NCBI GenBank assembly: GCA_964577935.1
Contig: CAZOAJ010000013.1
Coordinates: forward strand, 1-54,408
Length of the DNA stretch: 54,408 nucleotides
Source of the DNA: JABDGV01 sp964577935
Lineage (GTDB): Bacteria; Chlamydiota; Chlamydiia; Chlamydiales; FEN-1388
Direction: 5' to 3'
Shown here one piece after another: positions 42,191-51,259 of the stretch; position 1 is the first letter of the stretch, and each line of letters opens with the position of its first letter. Below the pieces are notes generated by a model, which made no database searches, was not told the origin of the DNA, and was given only the letters and a program-made list of their open reading frames with translations. The position numbers and the translations under genes were made by a program.

Positions 42191-42847
42191 ATGTCTACGC
42201 ATTTCAAAACCTTAGAGATTTCTCAATGGAAACGTAGAGAATATTTTGAACACTACCTCAATCATGTCCCATGCAGCTACAGCATGACTCTTAACCTGGA
42301 CTTGACGGTACTGCTTAAAGAAATCAAAAAACGAGATATTAAACTTTATCCTACGATGATCTATTTGCTCTCTATGATCGTAAATAGACATGAAGAATTT
42401 CGCATGGCTATTGATAAAGATGCGAGAGTTGGAGTTTTTGATTTCCTTCACCCGTCTTACACAATCTTTCAAAATTCTACTGAGACATTTACAAATGTTT
42501 GGACTGAGTACACTCAATCATTCCTTGAATTTTATAGTCAGTATGAGTCAGATGTAAGGGATTATGGTCTAGTCAAAAGCTTTATGGGGAAACCAGATAC
42601 GCCACCAAATATTTTTACTATTTCAAGCATTCCTTGGGTCAGTTTTACAGGCTTTAACTTAAGCTTGCCAAGATCGCAAGACTATCTTCTCCCTATTTTC
42701 ACAACAGGTAAGTATTTCCATGAAGATGACAAAACCTGGCTACCAATCGCAATCCAAGTGCATCACGCTGTTTGTGATGGGTTCCATCTTGCGAGATTCG
42801 TAAATGAATTGCAAGAAGCCATGAACGCATTCTTTCACACGGATTAA
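42191..42847 (+). CDS. cat: Chloramphenicol O-acetyltransferase family protein
   Basis: 218 residues, normal for type A trimeric CAT. It would transfer acetyl from acetyl-CoA to the 3-hydroxyl of chloramphenicol. The active-site motif QVHHAVCDGFH with catalytic His192 is intact. Other family features: FxxY near residue 20, PTMIYLLSMIVN (54-65), FTISSIPWVSFTGFNL (142-157). Whether chloramphenicol is the true substrate is uncertain because many chromosomal homologues are of unknown specificity. No mobile-element remnants surround it. Confidence 0.9.
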   Translation: MSTHFKTLEISQWKRREYFEHYLNHVPCSYSMTLNLDLTVLLKEIKKRDIKLYPTMIYLLSMIVNRHEEFRMAIDKDARVGVFDFLHPSYTIFQNSTETFTNVWTEYTQSFLEFYSQYESDVRDYGLVKSFMGKPDTPPNIFTISSIPWVSFTGFNLSLPRSQDYLLPIFTTGKYFHEDDKTWLPIAIQVHHAVCDGFHLARFVNELQEAMNAFFHTD

Positions 42848-42901
42848 AAATATTATTATTTACTAAACCCATAGTACGCTCGTGGCACAGCAAACACTTA
42901 T

Positions 42902-45634
42902 TTATACCGTCCGAATCAAAGTAGAATAGTGTTCATCTTTTGGTGCGATGGTGAACCCAAATTTTTTCGCAAGGGCAAGCATTCCCACATTCTCATTTAA
43001 AACAGTCGCTTCAATGGTCTCAAATCCTTCTTCTCTTGCTACCCCTAACGCACATTCAATGAGCTCTGTTCCCAGACCAAGCTGTTGAAAGTCATCTCGA
43101 ATAATCAACTTCAAATCAGATTGTCTCGTTCCAGGTATCCTTGACATACGAACGACTCCCGCGATTAACGTAGAATGTGCCCCAGAATTTACTTCAGCGC
43201 AAAGAGCAATTTCATTATCGAAATCAGTCGTACAAATCCGAAGCAATCTTTCATGGGCAATTCGCTTATCGAGCGATACAAACTCAAAAAAGCGCTGTCG
43301 AACACTATTCTCCGAAAGCTCTTTATGAAATTCTACAATTGCTGCTTCATCTTCAGGCCTTATGGGTCGAATAAGAGCCCTTCGACCATCCTTTAATACC
43401 CCCTCAAAAACGAGATCTATAGGATAAGGCCGCATCGCTAAAGAGGGTATAACGTCATTAATTCCATGTAACACAATCCGAGCATCAAGGGCCATCACCC
43501 CATCAGAAGTCGCAAGTATAGGGTTCATATCACATTCAGAAATCGATCTTATTTCTGTAACAAGATATGAAAATCGAACCAAAAGCTCTTCTAAAATACC
43601 TTCTGGAATAGGCTTCATTCCTCGAAAGCCTTTTAATGCCTGGGAGATCTTTGTCTTATTAATAGCATGCCGTGCCAATGTCGTATTCAATGGAGGAAGG
43701 GCTAAAACTCGATCTTGAAAAACTTCTACAAATACCCCACCTGCACCGAAAAGAATAACCGGGCCAAACTGAGGATCGGTTGTAGAACCCATGATCAGCT
43801 CTATACCCTTGGAAGTAATCATCTTCTGAACCGAAACACCTAGGAATGCCTCACGAGAATACTTTTGAAGGACTGCACGTTCAATATCCTCAAAAGCCTT
43901 TTCAACCTGCTCGATCGAATTAAGGTTTAACTTAACTCCTCCTATGTCGCTTTTATGAGTAATAATCTCTGAATGAACCTTTAAAACGACTGGAAAGCCC
44001 ATCTGAACCGCTGCATTCTTGGCTTCGTATGCAGAATGAGCAAGTACGGTCGGAACCGTAGAAATGCCATACATACTGAGAAGATCTTTGGACTCATACT
44101 CAGTCAATAACGTTCTTCCTTCACTACGAACGCGGTCTATAAGCCTTGTTACTTTATGAATACGATCTTTTGCCTGCTGTAAGTGCTCTCCTACAACATC
44201 GATCATCGGTGTTTCATAAATTTTCTTAAGCCGAACGCTATACTTCCACATGAGACCAAATGTTTTTGCAGCATCATCTGGATACTGAAATGATGGTATA
44301 TTTGCACTATTCAGAGTCTCAATACCTTTTCGAACAGATGATCTCCCCATCCAACTGGCAAGAAGTGGTTTATCGTTGAGAGAGCCAAATCTTCGTAAAC
44401 AATCGGCTGTCGTGGTTGCATCGGTCATATCTTGAGGAGATAAAATTACCAATATGCCATCAACATTCCTATCTTTTGCCACAAATGTGATTGCTTTTTC
44501 ATACCTTTCGGGGCTTGCATCGCCCAAAATATCAACTGGATTCGCATGGCTCCATGCTTCAGGTAAAAATTTGTTCAGCGATTCAATGGTTCCATCTTCA
44601 AGGACCGCTATCTTGGCACCTCCTTCTACAGCCGCATCAGTAGCAAGAACAGATGGACCGCCTGCATTAGTGATCAAGGCAAGATTTGGTCCTTTTGGAC
44701 GTGGCTGACGACCCAAAACTTCCGCCATATCAAACAGCTCACTGATCGAATCTACCCGAAGAACTCCAACTCGTTCAAGAGCTGCGTCAAAGACAGCATC
44801 GCTTCCAGCAAGTGATCCTGTATGGGACGCTGCAGCCTTTGCTGCTTCAAGAGACCTTCCTGATTTAATGACAATAATAGGCTTATCGAGGGCAACATGA
44901 CGTGCTGCTGCAAGGAATGAGCGAGGGTTTCCAATCGTTTCCATATACATAAGAATACTTTTTGTATTTGGATCCTTTCCAAGATAGTGAATTACATCCC
45001 CCCAATCGACATCCGCCATTGAACCAATAGAAACAAAAAGGGAAAAACCAATCCTCTCTTCAAAACTCCAGTCAAGAACGGCCGTGCACATTGCACCAGA
45101 TTGACTGATAAAACCTATAGAACCCGGAAGCGCAATACCACGCGCAAAGGAAGCGTTCAGCCCAAAATGCGGATTCATAACACCAAGACAGTTTGGTCCG
45201 ATAATTCGTAGAGAGCCTCTCTTTGCTTCTTCAAGCACCTGCTGCTCAAGTACATATCCTTCAACACCAAGCTCTTTAAATCCTGCTGAAATAATAATTG
45301 CTGTCTTTACTCTGCAATCGACGCATTCACGAATAATCGCCGGAACTGTTTTGGCAGGAGTAACAATCACCGCAAGATCTATAGGCTCGGGAATCTCAGA
45401 TATAGTATGAAAACATTTAAGCCCAAGAACCTCATCTCGTTTAGGATTGATTGGATAGACTCTTGAAGCCATTTTACCGGCAAGAAGATTCTGGATAAGA
45501 GTCCTTCCCACAGAACCGACGTCATCTTTTGCTCCAATAACTGCTACTGACCTTGGTTGAAAGAGAGACTGGAGTGGATGAGGATAGGTTTGAATAAAAT
45601 CTTGAAGCGGATCTTTGAAAATGAGAGATTCCAT
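42902..45634 (-). CDS. ADP-forming acyl-CoA synthetase fused to GNAT acetyltransferase
   Basis: 910 residues. In order: CoA-binding domain (about 20-150, with VAVIGAKDDVGSVG), succinyl-CoA ligase-like domains (about 165-480), ATP-grasp domain (about 500-720), then a GNAT domain (about 750-905) with QQLGLGTELIECAL as acetyl-CoA binding loop. This is the layout of Pat/PatZ protein lysine acetyltransferases. In Pat the synthetase half has lost its catalytic His, but here SHTGSLAG with His271 is present, so ADP-forming acetyl-CoA synthetase activity may be retained. ATG start at 45634. Divergent from the LRR gene. Confidence 0.88.
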   Translation of the reverse strand: MESLIFKDPLQDFIQTYPHPLQSLFQPRSVAVIGAKDDVGSVGRTLIQNLLAGKMASRVYPINPKRDEVLGLKCFHTISEIPEPIDLAVIVTPAKTVPAIIRECVDCRVKTAIIISAGFKELGVEGYVLEQQVLEEAKRGSLRIIGPNCLGVMNPHFGLNASFARGIALPGSIGFISQSGAMCTAVLDWSFEERIGFSLFVSIGSMADVDWGDVIHYLGKDPNTKSILMYMETIGNPRSFLAAARHVALDKPIIVIKSGRSLEAAKAAASHTGSLAGSDAVFDAALERVGVLRVDSISELFDMAEVLGRQPRPKGPNLALITNAGGPSVLATDAAVEGGAKIAVLEDGTIESLNKFLPEAWSHANPVDILGDASPERYEKAITFVAKDRNVDGILVILSPQDMTDATTTADCLRRFGSLNDKPLLASWMGRSSVRKGIETLNSANIPSFQYPDDAAKTFGLMWKYSVRLKKIYETPMIDVVGEHLQQAKDRIHKVTRLIDRVRSEGRTLLTEYESKDLLSMYGISTVPTVLAHSAYEAKNAAVQMGFPVVLKVHSEIITHKSDIGGVKLNLNSIEQVEKAFEDIERAVLQKYSREAFLGVSVQKMITSKGIELIMGSTTDPQFGPVILFGAGGVFVEVFQDRVLALPPLNTTLARHAINKTKISQALKGFRGMKPIPEGILEELLVRFSYLVTEIRSISECDMNPILATSDGVMALDARIVLHGINDVIPSLAMRPYPIDLVFEGVLKDGRRALIRPIRPEDEAAIVEFHKELSENSVRQRFFEFVSLDKRIAHERLLRICTTDFDNEIALCAEVNSGAHSTLIAGVVRMSRIPGTRQSDLKLIIRDDFQQLGLGTELIECALGVAREEGFETIEATVLNENVGMLALAKKFGFTIAPKDEHYSTLIRTV

Positions 45635-45727
45635 GACAAAAACAAAATGTTTATTGACACTCTTTTACGAGAAGCCGGATTTTACAGAAACTTAAAATAG
45701 GGACCCCTAAATTGAATGCTGTATACA

Positions 45728-45747
45728 CTCAATTGACTCAAATTGAG
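45728..45747. promoter_or_regulatory. Inverted repeat in divergent gap
   Basis: CTCAATT, spacer GACTCA, AATTGAG. It sits between the acyl-CoA synthetase gene and the LRR gene, where it could be an operator for either or both. No other evidence. Confidence 0.22.
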
Positions 45748-45831
45748 GTGTTAGCACGGTTTAAATTAAGCTTGCCTTGATTTGGTTGTTTTTGCTTATT
45801 GTGGTGAACGAGCCATATAAGAGCGCCTAGA

Positions 45832-47739
45832 ATGAGTATTTCCGCATCTAAGTCTCAGATGGAATTTTCTGATTCTTCTCCAATTAATGCAGATTCATGT
45901 TTAGATTCAACACGTTTAGATTTAAGACCTCTCTCTGATGATTATATCGCACATATTGCAGCATTTCTTCCGCTCGATGATGCTCAAGACTTATTGATCG
46001 GACACGTTTCACGCGAGCAAAAAAATCGCTACACCAAAGCCAAGCGTATATTTTCGCTTTTCTTCAGAACCTGTATTCTTAATAGACAAGACTCTCTTAA
46101 AATCATTCGAACGGCCGCTCAATCTAATTCTTGTCCAATTGATAAAAACGAGCTTTTGCAGCTTATTATCCTTAATCGAACGATCCCTTCCAATAAAATT
46201 CAACGTCTTAAAAATACAGGATTATTTCCTGAACTATCCCCTCAAGCTTGGTTCATATTAAGAGCCCAATGCAGCCCCTTGAAAAACAATTTGGTGCTGC
46301 AAATTCCCGCAGCAAAAAGTTTTAATACCATTCCAAAATGGTCTTATCTGCCCAACATACTGTCTCTCAGCCTTGTATGCACAGCAAAACAACACATATC
46401 ATTCAAAAATATGTTTCAGGCTTTTCAAATCTTTCCGCGGATCAAGCACCTTAAAATTGAATATGCTGCCTTTTCAACAACATCCTTGGATAAGCTACTT
46501 TCTCTTTGCAAGGAATATAACCTCGAGTCTTTAGAGCTCAAAAATTGCACAGGACTGGAACTTCTTTCAGAGAAGATCCTTTCCATGCACACTCATTACG
46601 AATCCTCGAGCCTTGAGAGATCTCTGAGCAATTTGACTCTAGAAAACGAGGACGAAGTCGAAGCAATCAGTCATTCGAATAGACTCATACCGCCTTTATA
46701 TAACCTTAAGCAATTATCTCTTCCCTCATGCGAAATAGATAGCATTTGGAAGGCAATTTCGACGCTACCAAACCTCGAAGAACTCTTAGTAACCGGACAA
46801 GACCTTTCAACAATCCCTGATTCGTTGTCCATAAAAGCACCAAGGATTCAGAGCCTCTATCTTCTTGAATGCAAAAATGCAACGAAAACTACTAAAGACT
46901 CGTTTGTAAAGCTGGGCTCGTGGCTAAAACATCTTCCCTTGTCCCATTTCGGAATAAGTGGAACTCTAGAGAGCCCCTTCACATCAAACTGCTATTCAAT
47001 ACTCTCAGAGCTCAAAAATCCACTTAAACTGCTTTATTTCGATAACATAAAAAGCGGTAAATTACCCTCTGTAACCTTAACAACGCTTGAGCAGCTATAC
47101 CTTCCTTCTGACTTCCTATCGTCCGATAAAGAAAATGAATGGCTTAAATCGCTGTTAGAACAAAACAAGCAGCTTTCAATATTAAAAATTTGCGGCTGGA
47201 CACTCTGCCCTGATAACTCTTTGCTGAATTGCTTGAATATTCCATCGCTTTCTATTTTCAACGCACGCTGGATGACTTCTTCTCACTTTGCAAAGATCTG
47301 CAGTCTTAAAAACATATCAGAACTTGAGATCGGCTTAACTAAAAACATAGTTTGGGACAATATAAAAAATATCCAGTACCAGCATATTAAAACCCTAAGA
47401 ATACATTGTACTCGTCTCAACACACGTGACCTCCAAACAATTTGCTCCTCTTTTCCAAAAGTTGAAATTCTTGATCTCCAGGGAGTGTTGCAGCTCCCTA
47501 AAAAAGGATTGCGTGCCCTAAAATCACTCGAGTGTCTTCAGGAACTAGACCTTGGGAAAGCAGCAATACCAAGTCGATTACTCAAGGACCTTCAAGAAAT
47601 TGCTAAAAGGAGAGAAAGTTTTTTAAGACTCTTATCTTTTGGCTCTCCCTATTCATCAAGAAAGTCACACCTTGATTCTGTTAAAGATAATTCTTTATAT
47701 CAATTAACTAATGCTTTAAAATCTATTTATATAGAATAA
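45832..47739 (+). CDS. LRR protein with F-box-like N-terminus, probable effector
   Basis: 635 residues. Residues about 31-74 (LRPLSDDYIAHIAAFLPLDDAQDLLIGHVSREQ) resemble an F-box: L-P/S-D-x-I-x-x-I-x-x-F-L-P-x-D, although the terminal W is replaced. From about residue 170 leucine-rich strands recur irregularly (LSLVCTAKQHISFKNMF, LESLELKNCTGLELL, LKQLSLPSCEI, LEELLVTG, VEILDLQGVLQL), more diverged than the repeats of the gene at 118. F-box plus LRR is the classical architecture of SCF substrate receptors. No signal peptide. Host targeting inferred. Confidence 0.75.
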   Translation: MSISASKSQMEFSDSSPINADSCLDSTRLDLRPLSDDYIAHIAAFLPLDDAQDLLIGHVSREQKNRYTKAKRIFSLFFRTCILNRQDSLKIIRTAAQSNSCPIDKNELLQLIILNRTIPSNKIQRLKNTGLFPELSPQAWFILRAQCSPLKNNLVLQIPAAKSFNTIPKWSYLPNILSLSLVCTAKQHISFKNMFQAFQIFPRIKHLKIEYAAFSTTSLDKLLSLCKEYNLESLELKNCTGLELLSEKILSMHTHYESSSLERSLSNLTLENEDEVEAISHSNRLIPPLYNLKQLSLPSCEIDSIWKAISTLPNLEELLVTGQDLSTIPDSLSIKAPRIQSLYLLECKNATKTTKDSFVKLGSWLKHLPLSHFGISGTLESPFTSNCYSILSELKNPLKLLYFDNIKSGKLPSVTLTTLEQLYLPSDFLSSDKENEWLKSLLEQNKQLSILKICGWTLCPDNSLLNCLNIPSLSIFNARWMTSSHFAKICSLKNISELEIGLTKNIVWDNIKNIQYQHIKTLRIHCTRLNTRDLQTICSSFPKVEILDLQGVLQLPKKGLRALKSLECLQELDLGKAAIPSRLLKDLQEIAKRRESFLRLLSFGSPYSSRKSHLDSVKDNSLYQLTNALKSIYIE

Positions 47740-47768
47740 TTTTTATAAAAAAACAAAAAGCATTATTA

Positions 47769-48230
47769 ATGAAAAAAATTGTAATTTTACTTCTTTGTTC
47801 TATGGCATCTTGCTGCAAAATGGTCAACGGAACCCATCAAGCAATTACCATTCAAAATCTCCCGAAAGATGCTGTTGTCGTAGTCTCTGATGACCACTCA
47901 TCTAAAATTGCACTCTCAGACTCGCTTAATCTCGCAAGATCTTCGCCCTATACAGTCCACATTCATAAACCAGGCCATATCAGCCAAGAGATTGAGGTCT
48001 ACAGAGCATTAAGTCCTCTCGTTATAAGTTATGCTCTGCCTGGTGGCGCGATTATGCTGGCGGTTGATGCTGAGTCAAGCTCTCAGTTTAACCTTCACCC
48101 TGCAAATATTGTTGCCGATTTGACCCCCAGAGAAGAATGGGAATACAGTACCCAAACAATCAGGCAAGAGGAGATAAAAACCACAGCGCTTCTCAATTAC
48201 CGATCGATAATTCGTGCAACTCGGGGATAA
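47769..48230 (+). CDS. Small putative lipoprotein
   Basis: 153 residues. Short leader with lipobox MASC (Cys15). The mature region is beta-rich: HQAITIQNLPKDAVVVVSDD, then YTVHIHKPGHISQEIEVYR, which resembles the surface-exposed PEGA-type beta repeats, and a small hydrophobic stretch PLVISYALPGGAIMLAVD. 29 nt after the LRR gene; no recognised function. Confidence 0.75.
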   Translation: MKKIVILLLCSMASCCKMVNGTHQAITIQNLPKDAVVVVSDDHSSKIALSDSLNLARSSPYTVHIHKPGHISQEIEVYRALSPLVISYALPGGAIMLAVDAESSSQFNLHPANIVADLTPREEWEYSTQTIRQEEIKTTALLNYRSIIRATRG

Positions 48231-48252
48231 TCAGGAACTGAGCAAGAAGCAA

Positions 48253-48327
48253 GTTATGATTAATCATATTGAGCAGATCTCTCTAAGTACGTTATGATTA
48301 CCCTTTTTATCCCCTGAATTTCAGGGG
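48253..48327 (+). promoter_or_regulatory. Repeats, palindrome and hairpin in the potA leader
   Basis: GTTATGATTA occurs at 48253-48262 and again at 48291-48300. The first copy is part of the perfect palindrome ATGATTAATCAT (48256-48267). An 8-bp inverted repeat CCCCTGAA-T-TTCAGGGG follows at 48311-48327, some 35 bases before the potA start. The set looks regulatory but no binding protein can be named. Confidence 0.35.
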
Positions 48328-48361
48328 TAACTCCTTGAAGTCTAGGGGGTCTTGAAAAGAA

Positions 48362-49570
48362 GTGGCTCACTCAATTGAATTTGTTGAAGTCTGTAAGGCC
48401 TTTGGATCTACCATAGCTCTCGATAAAGTTTCGTTTTTTGTTGAAGGAGGCCAATTTTTTTCAATTCTAGGCCCAAGCGGCTGTGGAAAAACAACCCTTC
48501 TTCGTCTTGTAGCAGGATTTGAAAAGCCTGACTCTGGCCGAATTCTCATCGATGGAAAAGATATCACTGATCTTCCAGCAAACAAACGGCCCGTAAACAC
48601 AGTCTTTCAAAACTACGCGCTCTTTCCACATTTATCTCTTAGAGAAAACATTGCCTTTGGACTACGCGTTCAGGGAAAAAGCGAACAATTCATCAATAAG
48701 GAAGTTGATGAAATGCTCGAGTTTATCCAGATGGAAACTTATGCGGATAAGAAGCCAGATCAAATCAGTGGGGGGCAAAAACAAAGAGTGGCTATTGCCC
48801 GAGCCTTGATTAATCATCCTAAAGTCCTTCTCCTTGATGAATCCCTCTCCGCTCTCGACTTAAAGCTTCGTCAAAAAATGCTTTTTGAACTTGATAGAAT
48901 CCACGATGAAGTGGGAATTACGTTTCTCTTTATTACACATGACCAGACAGAAGCTATGGCTGTGAGTGATAAAATTTTAGTTCTCAACAAGGGAAAAATT
49001 GAACAAATCGGAACACCTGCCGAACTCTATGAATCCCCAAAAAGTAGCTTTGTAGCAGCTTTTATAGGAGATACAAACTTTCTTGATGGTATTGTTTCTG
49101 AAAAAGTTCGACGCGACTACAGCCAGTTGATCATCGAAGATATTCCTCCTATCCTCTGTTTCAATGATAAACAACTGCGTGTAGGAGAACTTGTTCACCT
49201 TTCTCTCAGACCGGAAAAACTCCACATTTCTAAAGAACCTCCAGAAGAACATCCCCTCAAAAACATTGTCCGAGGCAAAGTTGAGGATATAGTCTATAAG
49301 GGAGATCATACGAAATACTGGGTACGTATCGGATCATACCGGATAGCTGTCAGCCAGCAACATAGCCGTTTTCTCCTCGACACAAAGCAGATAACATGGA
49401 ACGACGAAGTCTATCTATGGTGGCATGCAGACGACGGATACATACTTGAAAAGTATAATGAGCGCGATGAAAAGCTTGTAGAAGCGCCTCCTGAAGAGGA
49501 ATTTGAAGATGTGGATCAAAAAGCTGAATTGTCTGCCCTTGAAAGCATAGATGATACACCAAAGGAATAA
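48362..49570 (+). CDS. potA: Spermidine/putrescine ABC transporter ATPase
   Basis: 402 residues from a GTG start. Powers polyamine import with PotB, PotC and PotD. Walker A GPSGCGKTTLL, Q-loop VFQNYALFPHL, signature ISGGQKQRVAIARAL, Walker B LLLDESLSALD (the common EPLSALD has a Ser for Pro) and switch THDQTEAMA. The C-terminal TOBE region (about 235-370) has SLRPEKLHI and GDHTKYWVRIG, typical for PotA. An acidic tail of about 30 residues extends beyond the family norm. 3 nt before potB. Confidence 0.93.
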   Translation: MAHSIEFVEVCKAFGSTIALDKVSFFVEGGQFFSILGPSGCGKTTLLRLVAGFEKPDSGRILIDGKDITDLPANKRPVNTVFQNYALFPHLSLRENIAFGLRVQGKSEQFINKEVDEMLEFIQMETYADKKPDQISGGQKQRVAIARALINHPKVLLLDESLSALDLKLRQKMLFELDRIHDEVGITFLFITHDQTEAMAVSDKILVLNKGKIEQIGTPAELYESPKSSFVAAFIGDTNFLDGIVSEKVRRDYSQLIIEDIPPILCFNDKQLRVGELVHLSLRPEKLHISKEPPEEHPLKNIVRGKVEDIVYKGDHTKYWVRIGSYRIAVSQQHSRFLLDTKQITWNDEVYLWWHADDGYILEKYNERDEKLVEAPPEEEFEDVDQKAELSALESIDDTPKE

Positions 49571-49573
49571 TGG

Positions 49574-50440
49574 GTGAAAAAAACGCTCAATTATAGAAAA
49601 TTCTACGAGCTATGGATCACGGCTCCCTCATTTTTATGGCTTATCCTCTTTTTTCTTATTCCCACGCTTATTGTCGCTACATTTTCAATTCGTGTCCCAG
49701 AACCTGATGGAGGACTTGGTAAAGGCTGGAGTTTTGGGACGTTAGATATTCTCTTAGAACCTAAAATTATACTTCTCTTTATACGGACGTTAGTGCTTTC
49801 GCTTACGGCAACCATGAGCTCGATACTCATTGCAATACCAGTTGCCTATACTATGGCAAGAAGCTCAAAACGGATTCAGCATCTGCTTCTGCTTCTTGTT
49901 ATCGTGCCATTTTGGAGCAGCTTCCTGGTACGAATTTTTGCATGGAAATCGTTACTTCACCCAGATGGCCTGCTCAAACAAGCTCTCGTTTTCTTTCATG
50001 TTATCGATGAAAGCACAACACTCCTTTATAACGATTTCGCTGTGATTTCAGTAATGATGTACACCTATATCCCATTTGCAATCCTCCCTCTCTACGCATC
50101 TTTTTCAAAGTTTAATTTTCAACTTTTTGAAGCAGCTTATGATCTTGGAGCGACGAAAACACAAGCCTTCTTCAAAATCTTTATCCCAAATATCAAGTGG
50201 TCCCTTATAAGTGCAGCAAGCATGGTTTTTATTCCATGCATAGGAGCCTATGTTATCCCAGACCTCGTCGGAGGAACCTCTGCGGAGATGGTCGGGAATA
50301 AAATTGCTCAAAAGCTTTTCTATGACAGAAATGTGCCGGATGCAAGCGTCTTATCTACTGCCTTAACGCTTCTTATTCTTCTTCCAGCTCTTGCTTGGAC
50401 TGTAGTTAAGCCATTTTCTGGATCTCGAGGCGCTCAATGA
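49574..50440 (+). CDS. potB: Spermidine/putrescine ABC transporter permease
   Basis: 288 residues, GTG start with AAGGA about eight bases upstream. Six membrane spans; the first follows the start and the loop with SFGTLDILLEPK is periplasmic. The EAA loop motif EAAYDLGATKTQAFFKIFIPNIKW couples to PotA. YVIPDLVGGTSAEMVGNKI is the conserved PotB C-terminal region. It shares a 4-nt overlap with potC. Confidence 0.92.
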   Translation: MKKTLNYRKFYELWITAPSFLWLILFFLIPTLIVATFSIRVPEPDGGLGKGWSFGTLDILLEPKIILLFIRTLVLSLTATMSSILIAIPVAYTMARSSKRIQHLLLLLVIVPFWSSFLVRIFAWKSLLHPDGLLKQALVFFHVIDESTTLLYNDFAVISVMMYTYIPFAILPLYASFSKFNFQLFEAAYDLGATKTQAFFKIFIPNIKWSLISAASMVFIPCIGAYVIPDLVGGTSAEMVGNKIAQKLFYDRNVPDASVLSTALTLLILLPALAWTVVKPFSGSRGAQ

Positions 50441-51255
50441 AAACAACGACTCATAAGGGCATCAAGACAAATACCTCCGATAAATTTTCCAAAATTGGAC
50501 CATTTGCCAAATCGCTTACTCTGATAGCAATTCTTCTCCTCTATTTACCAATACTAATGCTTGTGATTTCGTCCTTCAACGAATCGCGTTACGGGGGCGA
50601 ATGGACTGGCTTTTCTTTAAAGTGGTATATACGGCTCTTTGAAGAAGAGCAGCTTTGGAAAGCTCTCCGCAATTCAGTTTTAATTGCCTGCACAACAACA
50701 ATTGCCTCTACAATACTTGGAACTACGGCAGCTTTAGCCCTCACTCGCTATTCAACTACGCTGCAAAGATTTCACTGGGGGCTTCTCTATTCCCCTTTAA
50801 TTGTTCCCGATCTCTTAATGGGGGTGAGTCTTCTTGTTCTCTTTGTCCTCATCCATGTGAAGCTTGGACTTTTTACAGTTTTCATAGCGCACACTACGTT
50901 TTGTTTAAGCTATGTGGCGATGATCATTCAAGGTAGACTTAGATTGTTTGATCAATCAATTATAGAAGCTGCGTACGATTTAGGAGCATCCAGCTGGAGC
51001 GTTTTTTGGAGAATCAAAATTCCAATGCTTCTTCCAGCACTCTTTGGCGGAGCCTTATTAGCGTTTACGCTCTCCTTGGATGATTTTGTTATTTCTTTTT
51101 TTGTAGTCGGTCCAGGAGCCACAACCCTTCCCATTTACGTATATAGCATGATCAAGTTTGGATCACCCCCCCTTGTCAATGCTTTATCAACATTGCTACT
51201 TATCGTTACCTTCTCGCTTGCTTGGGTAGGTCAAAAATTTTTGAAGGAGGTTTAG
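50437..51255 (+). CDS. potC: Spermidine/putrescine ABC transporter permease
   Basis: 272 residues. Second permease of the polyamine importer, six spans. Family features: LYLPILMLVISSFNESRYG with W-GFSLKWYIRLFE, EAAYDLGASSWSVFWRIKIPMLLPA (EAA loop), and LSLDDFVISFFVVGPGATTLPIYVYSMIKFG, the strong PotC signature. The stop lies 4 nt before the potD ATG. Confidence 0.93.
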   Translation: MKTTTHKGIKTNTSDKFSKIGPFAKSLTLIAILLLYLPILMLVISSFNESRYGGEWTGFSLKWYIRLFEEEQLWKALRNSVLIACTTTIASTILGTTAALALTRYSTTLQRFHWGLLYSPLIVPDLLMGVSLLVLFVLIHVKLGLFTVFIAHTTFCLSYVAMIIQGRLRLFDQSIIEAAYDLGASSWSVFWRIKIPMLLPALFGGALLAFTLSLDDFVISFFVVGPGATTLPIYVYSMIKFGSPPLVNALSTLLLIVTFSLAWVGQKFLKEV

Positions 51256-51259
51256 CATA

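Noticed and set aside
41480..42901. Resistance gene cassette carried by a mobile element
   Set aside because: No integrase, attC-like site, insertion sequence or flanking repeat was found around the CAT pair.
48311..48327. Rho-independent terminator before potA
   Set aside because: The inverted repeat is not followed by a T-run on either strand; it is kept only as part of a possible regulatory leader.
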